From assembly GCA_029203125.1 (NCBI GenBank), contig CP119317.1:186001-250000 (forward strand): DNA of 64,000 nt, written 5' to 3'. This stretch comes from Candidatus Cohnella colombiensis (GTDB lineage Bacteria; Bacillota; Bacilli; Paenibacillales; Paenibacillaceae). Position 1 is the stretch's first letter. Each line of letters opens with the position of its first letter. This document shows positions 36,153 to 45,800 of this stretch, in pieces. Below the pieces are notes generated by a model that searched no databases, was not told where the DNA came from, and worked only from the letters and a program-made list of their open reading frames with translations. The position numbers were made by a program, and so were the translations under genes.

Positions 36153-36473
36153 ATGTTGGCTGTGCATCTGGAAATAGAAGAACACTTCATCCAGAACAGG
36201 CTGCAGGAATTAGGATTGACTCATCTACATGTGCAGACTCATAGCAGAAGCGTAATTGTATTTTCGACAGAATGTGATCGTGTTGTAGAGAAGAGAGCGA
36301 TATTCACAAGGATGCAATCAGGCGATTATGCGTTATCTATTGTAGATCAGCATGACCACTGGGAATTACTTTCCGTTGTCGGGCCATTAGCTGAGATGGT
36401 GAAGCTGCTGACGGAAGAGCTCCTATATGTGCTGGAGCAGCAGACAAATTATCAGAGCATAAGCTTAATATAA
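36153..36473 (+). CDS. Small protein of unknown function, paralogue of 37383-37679
   Basis: The 106-residue soluble protein starts at ATG behind AGAGGAGGT. It aligns along its whole length with the product at 37383, sharing MLA, LEVQ/LHVQ-type strands and a C-terminal block WELLSVVGPLAEMVKLLTEEL versus WQLLAIAGPLPQM. The pair flanks udk. I recognise no family. The alternating strand and helix pattern looks like a small alpha/beta domain. Confidence 0.78.
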   Translation: MLAVHLEIEEHFIQNRLQELGLTHLHVQTHSRSVIVFSTECDRVVEKRAIFTRMQSGDYALSIVDQHDHWELLSVVGPLAEMVKLLTEELLYVLEQQTNYQSISLI

Positions 36474-36479
36474 CGAGAG

Positions 36480-36514
36480 AAAGACGCGCCATACGGCACG
36501 TCTTTTTTTGTTAG
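36480..36514. terminator. Terminator between the small gene and udk
   Basis: AAGACG pairs with CGTCTT, extended by GCC/GGC, and a T7 run follows, between two convergent genes. Confidence 0.8.
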
Positions 36515-36530
36515 CGCATTAATTTGCAGT

Positions 36531-37145
36531 TTATTGATTCAAATGCTTCTCAGTCAGTACAGATAGCAGTTGAATGCCGACCTCGTTCTGACCACCCTCA
36601 GGGATAATAAGATCAGCATATTTTTTGGATGGTTCTATAAATGCTTCATGCATCGGCTTCACCGAAGTCAAATATTGCTTGTAGATCGATTGAATCGTAC
36701 GTCCGCGCTCTTCCATGTCACGGATCACTCTACGAAGTACGCGCACATCGGGATCGGTATCTACGAACACTTTGATGTCGAGCATTTCACGGAGATTTTC
36801 ATCGGATAATACATGAAGCCCTTCAACAATAATGATATTGTTCGGCAGAAGTTCTATTTTTTCATTCTTAGAGCGAGCGTGGATCGTGAAGTTGTACACG
36901 GGCGCGTATGCGGAATGACCACTGCAAAGTAGCTTCAAGTGCTCAATGAGCAACTCGTTATCGAAAACAAGCGGATGATCGTAGTTAAGTGCCTCGCGTT
37001 CTTCAAACGGAAGCTGAGGGTTGTCTTTGTAATAATTGTCTTGAGAGATGAACGTGACCTTATCTTGGCCGAGTCGTTCGATGACAGATCGCGCAACCGA
37101 TGTTTTACCGGAGCCTGTACCACCAGCGATTCCAATTATGAGCAT
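36531..37145 (-). CDS. udk: Uridine kinase
   Basis: Udk phosphorylates uridine and cytidine in pyrimidine salvage. The 204-residue protein has the P-loop GIAGGTGSGKTS at residues 5-16, YNFDHP-like NYDHPLVFDNELL, PVYNFTIHARSK, IIVEGLHVL, and the lid arginines DPDVRVLRRVIRDMEERGR. The AGGAGGT site is about 14 bases before the ATG, slightly far but the only candidate. Confidence 0.96.
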   Translation of the reverse strand: MLIIGIAGGTGSGKTSVARSVIERLGQDKVTFISQDNYYKDNPQLPFEEREALNYDHPLVFDNELLIEHLKLLCSGHSAYAPVYNFTIHARSKNEKIELLPNNIIIVEGLHVLSDENLREMLDIKVFVDTDPDVRVLRRVIRDMEERGRTIQSIYKQYLTSVKPMHEAFIEPSKKYADLIIPEGGQNEVGIQLLSVLTEKHLNQ

Positions 37146-37382
37146 GTTGTATGGGTAAACCTCCTGAAGCGGACTGGTCTTACAAAGTAAACATTATAGC
37201 ATATTCCCCTAAGTTCAATCACCTCAAACAAATATGCAAGTGTAGGGAATAAAATTAACAAAAATAGTAAAAATCGTTCTCAATCGACAGTTTTTTTGCT
37301 ACAATAATCCTATCGACTAACACGGAATATCTTCATTGAAGATGTCTCTTTTTCATTATGATAGTCGTAGAGGGGGCTAGTG

Positions 37383-37679
37383 ATGTTGGCTCTTGGTTTG
37401 GAAGAGGCGAAAGCTTACGTCCATAATAAACTGTCCGAATTACAAAGGATGGACCTGCAAGTTCAGATCGAAGGAAAAAGCATCGTGATCTCTTCGTACG
37501 AGTCGAATGAACGTATTCGAAGAGTGCTCTTTACTAGCGTCTTTAGTGATGAATATACGCTATGTTTCTGTGATCATAGAGGGATGTGGCAATTGCTCGC
37601 GATTGCAGGTCCATTACCGCAGATGCTGGAAATTTTGCTGAATGAATTTGATTTTGTGCTGTCGAGACAGGCAGAATGA
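37383..37679 (+). CDS. Small protein of unknown function, paralogue of 36153-36473
   Basis: The 98-residue soluble protein starts at ATG 37383 behind AGAGGGGG; GTG 37380 is also in frame. It shares length and sequence blocks with the gene at 36153, including VIS/VIVFS, FTS/FTRM and WQLLAIAGPLPQMLEILLNE. It lies upstream of a DUF1294 gene with a 50-base gap. Function unknown. Confidence 0.75.
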   Translation: MLALGLEEAKAYVHNKLSELQRMDLQVQIEGKSIVISSYESNERIRRVLFTSVFSDEYTLCFCDHRGMWQLLAIAGPLPQMLEILLNEFDFVLSRQAE

Positions 37680-37729
37680 GAAGGTTGCGTTAACATTTAT
37701 TGTGTGAGATGAGAGGAACTTAAACATCT

Positions 37730-38089
37730 ATGAAAAACTTCATTACATTTATCCTGTGGGCAGTAACGACTTTAATCATCTTAATGCTCTATAAGTTTGG
37801 TGCGCTCAAGGGTGCTGTCGCTTTAATTGTATTTGCTTATTTGATCGTTATTAACGTTGTTGGAATAATGGCAATGTGGATAGATAAATCGAGAGCGAAG
37901 AGATCCAGACGCAGAATTGAAGAAGCGACTTTGTTTCGTATTACAGCCATTGGTGGTGGAATTGGCACGACAGCGGGTATGAGGTTGTTCCGACACAAAA
38001 CGAAGCATCGGAGCTTTGTCATTTTCCTGCCACTGATGATGTTCAGTCAGTTGGGCATCATTTTGGCTACAATTCTCAAATTAATCTAA
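37730..38089 (+). CDS. DUF1294 membrane protein
   Basis: The 119-residue protein has three to four membrane helices and the DUF1294 signature MAMWIDKSRAKRSRRRIEEA, then the Gly-rich GGGIGTTAGMRLFRHKTKHRSF. Function is unknown in the family. It follows the 98-residue gene in the same direction. Confidence 0.88.
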   Translation: MKNFITFILWAVTTLIILMLYKFGALKGAVALIVFAYLIVINVVGIMAMWIDKSRAKRSRRRIEEATLFRITAIGGGIGTTAGMRLFRHKTKHRSFVIFLPLMMFSQLGIILATILKLI

Positions 38090-38170
38090 AGTTTACCTAA
38101 AATCGACATTAAATCTAAAAAAAGCCGAATAAATCATAGACTAATAGCACAGTTCTTTGGTACTATTTCC

Positions 38171-38255
38171 AGATAGTAGGTGAATCCCCTCTTCGGAGGA
38201 GATCGGGTCATGTCACAACTTGTCAGTCTCAGCTCATCGGACAATGACCTATAAA
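38171..38255 (+). promoter_or_regulatory. Structured 5' leader of the SLH protein gene
   Basis: The leader contains CCTC-TTCG-GAGG, a UUCG-capped hairpin, enclosed by TCCC/GGG, then further inverted segments around GTCA...TGTCAG. It lies between the DUF1294 gene and the SLH start. It matches no riboswitch class I know and may simply stabilise an abundant surface-protein mRNA. Confidence 0.4.
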
Positions 38256-38275
38256 AACTAGAGGAGCTGTGATGA

Positions 38276-41200
38276 ATGGGTTTTAAGAAGAAAATGCTTC
38301 ACGTGTTGTTGGCGCTAGTTGTTGTGTTAGGAATTTTGCCGAATGCGGTGTTCGCATCGGAGGGTTCAGCACAATTTTCGGACATGCCGAATAATTGGTC
38401 GACAGCTGCGCTTCAAGATGCTGTAGCGAACGGTTTGTTGACAGGTGCAGACGGTAAGATCAAGCCGAATGCAAATCTAACAAGAGCAGAGATGGCGGCA
38501 ATTATTGTTCGTGCTTTTGGTGCGACAGTCAAGAAAGACTTGTCGAGCTTTACGGACATTAAATCATCTGCGTGGTATGTGGATGATTTGGCGAAGGCTT
38601 ATCAAATGGGTGTTATTAATGGCTCAGGTGGAAAGATGAATCCGAGCAGTACGATTACTAGACAAGAAGTATTCGTTATTCTTGCTCGTGCGTTTAAGCT
38701 TCAGTCAGCGAGCGCAGCTAAAGTTTCATTTTCTGATGTGAATGATATTTCAGAGTGGGCGAAGGGCGATGTATTCGCATTCGTAAATGCGGGGTATGTC
38801 CAAGGGGCGAACGGTAAGTTGAATCCTAAGGCTCCGATTACAAGAGCTGAGTTTGCTCAAACACTGAACAACATTTTGAAGCAATATGTAAGAACAGCGG
38901 GCGTGGTTACAGAGGTTGTTGAAGGCAATGTGATGATCAACAAACCTGGCGTTACTCTTGACAATGTTCAAGTAAAAGGTGATCTCATTATCGGCGATGG
39001 TGTCGGTGACGGAGAAGTTACTTTGAACAATGTTGCAGTTAGCGGAAGACTTGTCGTTCGCGGTGGTGGCGTTAATTCCATCATTATTAAAGGCAACTCT
39101 ACTGTTTCGAATGTGATAGTTGCGAGAGTAGACGGTGCTGTTAGCGTTAAAGTCCAAGGAGATGCAACGGTGGAAGTCATCTACATCGATGACGGCTCGG
39201 ACGATGTAAATGTTCAAGGTTCGATCGGTAGCATTGAAGTGAAGGCTACTGGTATTACTGTAACAGCAGTGAATGCGGATATCCAAGATATTAATCTTAG
39301 CGGTGGAAATTCGAAGGTTGTTATAGATTCGAACTCCAAAGTGAATAAGATTGATGTTGCATCAGGTGCATCGAATGCACAGGTTGATGTTGCGGGGAAG
39401 GTAGCTTCCATCACAACAGCGGCTCCGAGCACCCAGATTTCGGGTAAGGGTGATGTAGCCAAGGTTGATGTTCAAGCGGGTGCAACGAATGCTAAGGTTG
39501 AAACACCGAAGACACAAATTACTGTTGCTGCTGGGGTTACCGGTGTAACTGCAGCGGACGGTGTAGCTGTCAATGGAGGAACAACGGTAAGTAATAATGG
39601 TGCAGGGACGATCGTGTTCGTTCCGCAACCATCGAATGATGGTACAGTCGCGAATGTTTCGACATTATCAGATCTTAATACTGCTTTATCTAACACAGCT
39701 ATTCAGACGATTAATGTAACGGCTAATATTATCGATATCGAATCAACGATTGTTGTGAATCGTGCTGTAACGATCAATGGTGGATCACATAAGCTAACTT
39801 TCTCGACGAATTTCGCAGGAGCACCTAATGGCGAGAGACAAGGGATCTTAGTTCAAGCTAATGGTGTAACGATCAATAATATTGAAGTTGTGGTTCAACA
39901 AGCTTCGGGGTGGAAAGGTGTATACGGCGTTCAAGTTTACGATGTAACAGGCGTAGTCTTGAACAATTACATCGGTTCTGGTGCTGATGCAGCGCTGTTA
40001 GTGAATGGCTCGTCTGTAGAACTTACAGGTACAACAACTGTAAGCGGCAATGAATTTGGTGGCATTGAAGTCTCAAGAGGTACTTCTGCTAGCCGAAATT
40101 CTACTCTTACAGTAACAGGGTCACTTGTTAACACGGATGAAGCTTACGGAAAACCAACAATATGGACTGTGAATGGTCAAGGTTCTGTTACAGGAACGAA
40201 TAAACCAACGTTCTCGAACGGGTCAATTGGTGCATCACAGGAACAATTTTATTTAGTGAATGTGCATGCAGGTATCACAGATGCTGCGACGCTGGATGAG
40301 CTGAATAGTGCGTTAGCGAATACAACTATTGAAGCGATTAATGTAACAGCTGACATAAATAACATTCCTTCATCCATAGTCATCAATCGATCTGTATCTA
40401 TCAATGGAATAGGGTCTGGGAAGAAGCTAACGTTCATTGCAGATTTCTCAAACCAGGACAATGGTCAAAGACAAGGGATCTTAGTTCAAGCCAACGATGT
40501 AAATATCAGAGGGATTGAGGTAGTTATTTCATCACCAGCTGGATGGAATGGAATCTACGGTGTACAAGTATATGATGCAAAAAGAGTAGTTCTGAACAAT
40601 TTCAAAGCATCTGGTGCAGATGCAGCGTTGCTAGTGAATGGTTCATCCGTTGAGCTTATAGGTACAACAACTGTAAGTGGCAATGAATTTGGTGGCATTG
40701 AAGTCTCTAAAGGTAGCTTGGCTAGCCAAGCTTCGACTCTCACAGTAACCGGAACGCTAGTCAACACGGCTGAAGCTTATGGTAAACCAACGATTTGGGC
40801 TGTGAATGGTCAAGGTTCGGTTACAGGTGTGAATGCTCCAACGATTACGAATACGTTAATAAAATCTGATCAGACACAATACTATGTGTCGCACTTGAGT
40901 CTTGAGTCCGCATATGTTGCAACCGAAGCAGCGCTCAGAGCGGCTCTTGCTGAGACCAATGTATACAATGTTTATATTACAGCAGATATTAATAACATCA
41001 GTTCAACGATTGTGATCGATCGTCATGTGACGATTAATGCAGGAAGCCATAAGTTAACATTCTCAACCGACTTTACAGGGAGACCTGCCGGGCAAAGACA
41101 GGGAATCTTGGTACAAGCGGATAGCGTATCGATCAATAACTTGGAAGTCGTGATTCCATCTGCAACAGGCTGGAATGGGGTATATGGCGTTCAGGCTTAT

Positions 41201-42169
41201 GATTCAGAAGTCGCATTCAGTAACTATAAGGGATCTGGTGCAGATGCGGCATTACTCGTGAATGGTTCTACAGTTACGCTAACAGGTACAACTACGGTAA
41301 GTGGCAATGAATTTGGTGGTATTGAAGTTGCAAAAGGTACAGCTGCTGTGAAGGAGTCTGTCTTAACATTAGCTGGGCCACTTGTGAATACTGATGAAGC
41401 TTATGGAAAGCCAACCATATGGGTTGTAAATGGCCAAGGTCAGCTCAAGTATAGTGGAAGCTCGACGTTTATGCCTAGCTATACGAACACAGTAATCAAT
41501 TCAACGCAGACACAATATTATTTGAACTACGCAAGTGTTTCGACAGTTAGTGTTACATCGGAAAACGCATTAAGAGCAGCACTAGCTGATCCGCAAGTGT
41601 TTACGATTAATATTAACGCTGATATTAATAATATTAGCTCCACGATCCTCGTTCAACGTCCATTTGTAGAGATTAATGGTAAAGGTCACACGTTAACATT
41701 CTCAACAGATTTCGCTGGTGAAGCACCTGGCAGTCGACAAGGCATAGGAATATTCGCGAAAGAAGTTGTAGTCAATGACTTGGAAGTTGTAGTAAAGAAT
41801 ACGACTGGATGGCAGGGTGCATATGGCATTCAAGTGTACGATGTCACGGGAGTCATCTTGAATAACTACACAGGGTCAGGTGCTGATGCGGCGTTGCTGG
41901 TGAATGGCTCGTCGGTTGAACTTAAAGGTATAACGACGGTAAGCGGCAACGATTTTGGTGGGATTGAAGTATCGCAAGGAAGCTTGGCTAGCAAACCTTC
42001 CACTCTTAAAGTGACTGGAACGCTAGTCAACACGACTGAGAGCTCCGACAAACCAACGATTTGGGTTATTGATGGTCAAGGGACAGTTACTAACCCTCCT
42101 TTAAATACTTTGCCGAGTGGCGATGGAAAGACATACTATTATATTAAAGTTGAATCCCTACCTGTTTAA
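38276..42169 (+). CDS. SLH-domain surface protein with four ~210-residue repeats
   Basis: The 1297-residue exported protein has a signal peptide cut after AFA (residue 27) and three SLH domains (about 33-82, 90-141, 151-204) that bind pyruvylated secondary cell-wall polymer. A Gly/Val/Asn-rich beta-solenoid-like region covers about 210-455. Four tandem repeats follow (about 459-660, 661-869, 870-1081, 1082-1297). Each repeat carries INxxTADINNI, KLTFSTDF, RQGILVQA, GWxGVYGVQVYD, SGADAALLVNGSSVEL and TTVSGNEFGGIEV, suggesting pectate-lyase-like beta-helix coils. No catalytic triad is evident. ATG 38276 follows AGAGGAG. It is probably an S-layer-associated adhesin or structural protein. Confidence 0.93.
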   Translation: MGFKKKMLHVLLALVVVLGILPNAVFASEGSAQFSDMPNNWSTAALQDAVANGLLTGADGKIKPNANLTRAEMAAIIVRAFGATVKKDLSSFTDIKSSAWYVDDLAKAYQMGVINGSGGKMNPSSTITRQEVFVILARAFKLQSASAAKVSFSDVNDISEWAKGDVFAFVNAGYVQGANGKLNPKAPITRAEFAQTLNNILKQYVRTAGVVTEVVEGNVMINKPGVTLDNVQVKGDLIIGDGVGDGEVTLNNVAVSGRLVVRGGGVNSIIIKGNSTVSNVIVARVDGAVSVKVQGDATVEVIYIDDGSDDVNVQGSIGSIEVKATGITVTAVNADIQDINLSGGNSKVVIDSNSKVNKIDVASGASNAQVDVAGKVASITTAAPSTQISGKGDVAKVDVQAGATNAKVETPKTQITVAAGVTGVTAADGVAVNGGTTVSNNGAGTIVFVPQPSNDGTVANVSTLSDLNTALSNTAIQTINVTANIIDIESTIVVNRAVTINGGSHKLTFSTNFAGAPNGERQGILVQANGVTINNIEVVVQQASGWKGVYGVQVYDVTGVVLNNYIGSGADAALLVNGSSVELTGTTTVSGNEFGGIEVSRGTSASRNSTLTVTGSLVNTDEAYGKPTIWTVNGQGSVTGTNKPTFSNGSIGASQEQFYLVNVHAGITDAATLDELNSALANTTIEAINVTADINNIPSSIVINRSVSINGIGSGKKLTFIADFSNQDNGQRQGILVQANDVNIRGIEVVISSPAGWNGIYGVQVYDAKRVVLNNFKASGADAALLVNGSSVELIGTTTVSGNEFGGIEVSKGSLASQASTLTVTGTLVNTAEAYGKPTIWAVNGQGSVTGVNAPTITNTLIKSDQTQYYVSHLSLESAYVATEAALRAALAETNVYNVYITADINNISSTIVIDRHVTINAGSHKLTFSTDFTGRPAGQRQGILVQADSVSINNLEVVIPSATGWNGVYGVQAYDSEVAFSNYKGSGADAALLVNGSTVTLTGTTTVSGNEFGGIEVAKGTAAVKESVLTLAGPLVNTDEAYGKPTIWVVNGQGQLKYSGSSTFMPSYTNTVINSTQTQYYLNYASVSTVSVTSENALRAALADPQVFTININADINNISSTILVQRPFVEINGKGHTLTFSTDFAGEAPGSRQGIGIFAKEVVVNDLEVVVKNTTGWQGAYGIQVYDVTGVILNNYTGSGADAALLVNGSSVELKGITTVSGNDFGGIEVSQGSLASKPSTLKVTGTLVNTTESSDKPTIWVIDGQGTVTNPPLNTLPSGDGKTYYYIKVESLPV
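39649..42150 (+). repeat. Four tandem coding repeats of ~620-640 bp within the SLH gene
   Basis: Units begin near 39649, 40256, 40882 and 41518. They are clearly similar at DNA level in stretches such as TCTGGTGCAGATGCAGC and GTAAGTGGCAATGAATTTGG, with many silent changes between copies. This indicates old duplication rather than recent expansion. Confidence 0.85.
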
Positions 42170-42178
42170 CATCCTACC

Positions 42179-42230
42179 AAAAAGCACCGTACATGCAGAG
42201 AATTTACTCTGAATGTACGGTGCTTTTTTA
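42179..42230 (+). terminator. Terminator of the SLH gene
   Basis: AAAAAGCACCGTACAT pairs perfectly with ATGTACGGTGCTTTTT, with an inner CAGAG/CTCTG hairpin, ending in six T residues ten bases after the stop. Confidence 0.95.
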
Positions 42231-42236
42231 TGAACG

Positions 42237-42668
42237 TAGCTACGCCTCATGTTGCAAGACCGCAAAACGGTCTTAGAGCCGCCAAACTAGCTTCATCACA
42301 TGCTGCAAGACCGCAAAACGGTCTTAGAGCCGCCAAACTAGCTACGCCACATGCTGCAAGACCGCAAAACGGTCTTAGAGCCGCCAAACTAACTCCATCA
42401 CATGCTGCAAGACCGCGAAACGGTCTTAGCACCGCCAAACTAACTCCAACACATGTTGCAATACCGCAAAACTAGCTCTGCGGCATGGATTAGATCGGTG
42501 AAACCGACTTAAAAGCTCTAAACTAGCTCTGCCGCATGGATTAGATCGGTGAAACCGACTTAAAAGCTCCAAACTAACTTCGTCACATGGATTAGATCGG
42601 CGAAACCGACTTAAATGCTCCTAACCAGCTACGCCACATGCTGCAAGACCACAAAACGGTCTTAGTAC
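42237..42668. repeat. 51-bp tandem repeat array, nine units with conserved hairpins
   Basis: CATG-anchored units start at 42248, 42299, 42350, 42401, 42452, 42484, 42535, 42586 and 42637. The spacing is exactly 51 bases, except for unit 5, which is shortened to 32 bases by a 19-base deletion. Units 1-5 and 9 are type A, with the stem AAGACCG/CGGTCTT around CAAAA. Units 6-8 are type B, with TTAGATCGGT/ACCGACTTAA around GAA. The stems of both types are centred on the same unit position. The array fills the space between the SLH gene and the convergent kinase gene. Confidence 0.93.
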
Positions 42669-42679
42669 TTATGAAGCGA

Positions 42680-42811
42680 AGTTCTGAGAGCTTCAGTGTG
42701 AAGCTATTTGGCAATGATCAAGCATTGCTTTAGAAGCTACTCTTATGCGGAACGTGACAGGCAAGACGCCGACAGAATTCCGGACAGCTCGGATGGAAGG
42801 TGCTTCGTAGT
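42680..42811 (+). pseudogene. Remnant of an AraC-family regulator C-terminus
   Basis: The plus frame ending with TAG at 42809-42811 reads VKLFGNDQS and then NVTGKTPTEFRTAR. These match the last helix-turn-helix of AraC proteins (the usual GYNDQSYFSRVFKRxTGKTPTEFR). There is no start or upstream domain; the 51-bp array adjoins its left side. It is a decayed fragment. Confidence 0.65.
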
Positions 42812-42813
42812 TG

Positions 42814-45800
42814 TTATTGTTCGGTTAATCCGTAAAGGGGAAGTGTTATGCTAAAAGTGCTGCCTCTGCCTACTGTACTCGCTACACCGATGTGACCTTC
42901 ATGACAGGCGATGATTTCCTTCGCGATGGCGAGCCCAATGCCGCTGCCCTGGTAATCAGCATAAGAAACACTTTGATCTTCTCGATAAAAGCGTTGGAAG
43001 ATAAGCGGTAGCGCTTCTTCGCTGATTCCTTTACCCGTATCGCTCACATCGATTATAAGCTCACCCAAGTAAGGCTCATTCGAAGGATTGTCTTGATAAC
43101 GGCAAGTGATGGCGATTTCTCCTCCAACTGGCGTATGATGAATCGCATTAACGATCATATTCGTCATCACTTGGTCGATGCGATCGGGGTCGATGACGAC
43201 ATGAAGCTCTTCTATCGATGGCGGTAGCTCCGCCAAATCAAATCGGAAGTGCAGACCTGCTTGGTGCACATCTATTTCTTGTTTAGACTGAATCTGGTGA
43301 ATGAGCTTCATCACGGGGATGAACTCGAACTCCATCTCCGTGCGCCGAGTTTCAAGGCGAGATAGCTCCAGCAAATCGTCGATTAAACGGTTTAGTCCGA
43401 TTGCTTTGGCTAGAATCGTCTTTAAATATTTCGTTCTGCTCTCTTCATCCTCGACCATTCCTTCTACGATAGCTTCCACATATCCTCGTATCGAAGTCAT
43501 TGGAGCTCTGAGTTCGTGCGAAATATCGCTAAGCAAGTGTCGCCTTGCGAGTTCAAGTCGATGGAGCTCCGTATTCCTTAAATTTAGACTTTCATTCGAT
43601 TGAGCGAGCTGTACAGTCCGTTCATTGATTTTCTCTTCAAGATCTCTATTGAGTTCGCTCAGTTGTTTGTTCAGAAGTTCAAGCTCAAGCGCATTGAATT
43701 GGACCTCCTGTACAGCATGCTTTAGCCTCAATAACGTATCTGCTCGCGACACTAACTCACCTTTATTGAATGGCTTGGAGATATAGTCATTAGCACCTAC
43801 ACGGAATGCGGCGATCATGCTTTCCTCTCGGTTTTGTGCAGTCATCATTAAGATCGGAAGCTCGTATAGCGGATAACGCTCGCGAATGCGCTGACTCAAT
43901 TCCAAACCAGAGATACCCGGCATCATAAGATCTAAGATTACAAGATCAAAGCGATGAAGCTCGGTAAGCATTGCGAGTACTTCTTCTCCATGATGTACAG
44001 TGGTGATGGAGCATTGCAGTGTCTGTAGCTGCTGCGTCACGACATGCAAGTTTACAGCCTCGTCATCAACGACAAGCACGTTGAATTTGGATTTTGATTG
44101 ATTCGCTGTTGCTGATATTTCGCCCAGCTGTAAGAAGTTAGCCGTACCCTCCACACTTGCAGCAGCTTCTTGCTGCGCCATTTGCTGATCGTGATTTGTG
44201 CGAATCGCAGGGAGAGTAAAACTGAATTGTGAACCCGCTCCAACCTCCGAATTTACAGTAATTGTACCCCCATGCAGCTCGACGAGCCTCTTGCTAATCG
44301 TAAGCCCCAGACCAGATTCCATCGTCGTTGTGCGTTCTTTATGCAGCTCGAAAGAATGAAACAACTCCGCAATGCTTGCTTCAGCAATCCCTACCCCTGT
44401 GTCCATTACACTTACAGTCACATAGTCGTTGTCGAGACTAGCTGCAATCGAGATCGACCCGGAAGGTGTATTTTTAATGGCATTATCCACGAGATTGTAA
44501 ATGATTTGTTGAAGCCTGGTTTCATCTGCGAATACAGGCGGAAAGTTGACCGGCACCTGATTCAATAAGGTCAGCGTTCGCCCTGATGTAAGTGGCCGAA
44601 CAATAATAAGTACAACCTCAGCAAGCTGACGGAGATCGACAGCAGTCTTTTGGAGCAAAAACTCCTTATTTTGAAGTCGCGCATATTCCAAAATATCGTT
44701 AACGAGATAAGATAACTTTTTGCCGCTGGAAATAATCATGCTCAAATGCAGTTGCTGCTCGTTCGTTATCGTACCTTTCGTATTCGTGAGAAGAGATTCT
44801 GCTAGGCCGACAATCCCATTAAGTGGCGTACGCAATCCATGTGAGGTGTCGCTAATAAATCCGTCCTTGATTTTACTGACCTCGATGATCTTCAAGGAGA
44901 GCGATTGTACTTCTTTAAATGCTTTCGTGTAGCTGATCGCGAGGATAATGGCAAGGCAGATGATAAAGATGAGCAGCCCGTAGGCGAAATAACTGCCAGT
45001 ATGGATTGTTCCATTGTTGTTCAATATGTCGTTGACGACGAGAATGGCAAGGATACTCCCCCCGAACACGCACAGTTTAGAGCCTGGTCTACGATTATAG
45101 ACGCTCTTCATCATGACAGTTATGAGTACAATTAAGGTAATGACGCAGTATGCCTGATAGAGAAGCGCCCAAGGGAGAAAGACGTGTAGCGGAGTTGCAG
45201 CGATGAATAACGTGAAGAAGACCCCGATCCAAACGAGTGATTTACGAGTGATTCCAGGCTTCTCATGAGGGAAATTTTCAGTAAAAAAGAGTATGAATGC
45301 AGGATTACTTCCCAGAAATCCGATGTATTCAAGCTTCATTAAAGTGTAAAAGGTCGTATCCGGATATAAGATGTGAATTAATGAATGACCTTGCGAGCTA
45401 AGCTTCAAAGATAGCAGCAGACAAGCGAGACCGAAGAAGAGGAAGGCACGATTCTCTCTTCGTAGCGCGAACAGAATAATATGATAAATACCGATGATGC
45501 TCATACATCCGATCAGGAGCATCTCGATCGCAATGGCTTTAGTCTCTTGTTTCGCAAGCTGCTCATATGGACCGAATTGGATGGAGGCGAAGATGCCGGA
45601 TTTACGGTGATCGTAGTTGGAGATTTGAATGACGAGTTCCATGGTGGTGCCGACGTTACCGAGATGAATGAGTTTAGGTAATACTTGAGGATCAGAAGTA
45701 GCCGCATTAACACCAACTTTACCTTGCTCAGAAACGAGCGTTCCGTTGACCCATAGACGATAGGCGGAGCTCCACGTATCTGTTACTAAGCCACTATCAT

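Noticed and set aside
42230..42475. Open frames on both strands through the 51-bp repeat array
   Set aside because: The unit length is a multiple of three, so any open unit gives a long frame. The frames lack a ribosome binding site, and only the hairpin, not the protein, is preserved between unit types.
42237..42668. CRISPR array
   Set aside because: Units are contiguous without unique spacers, no leader or cas genes are present, and the hairpin changes sequence between units.
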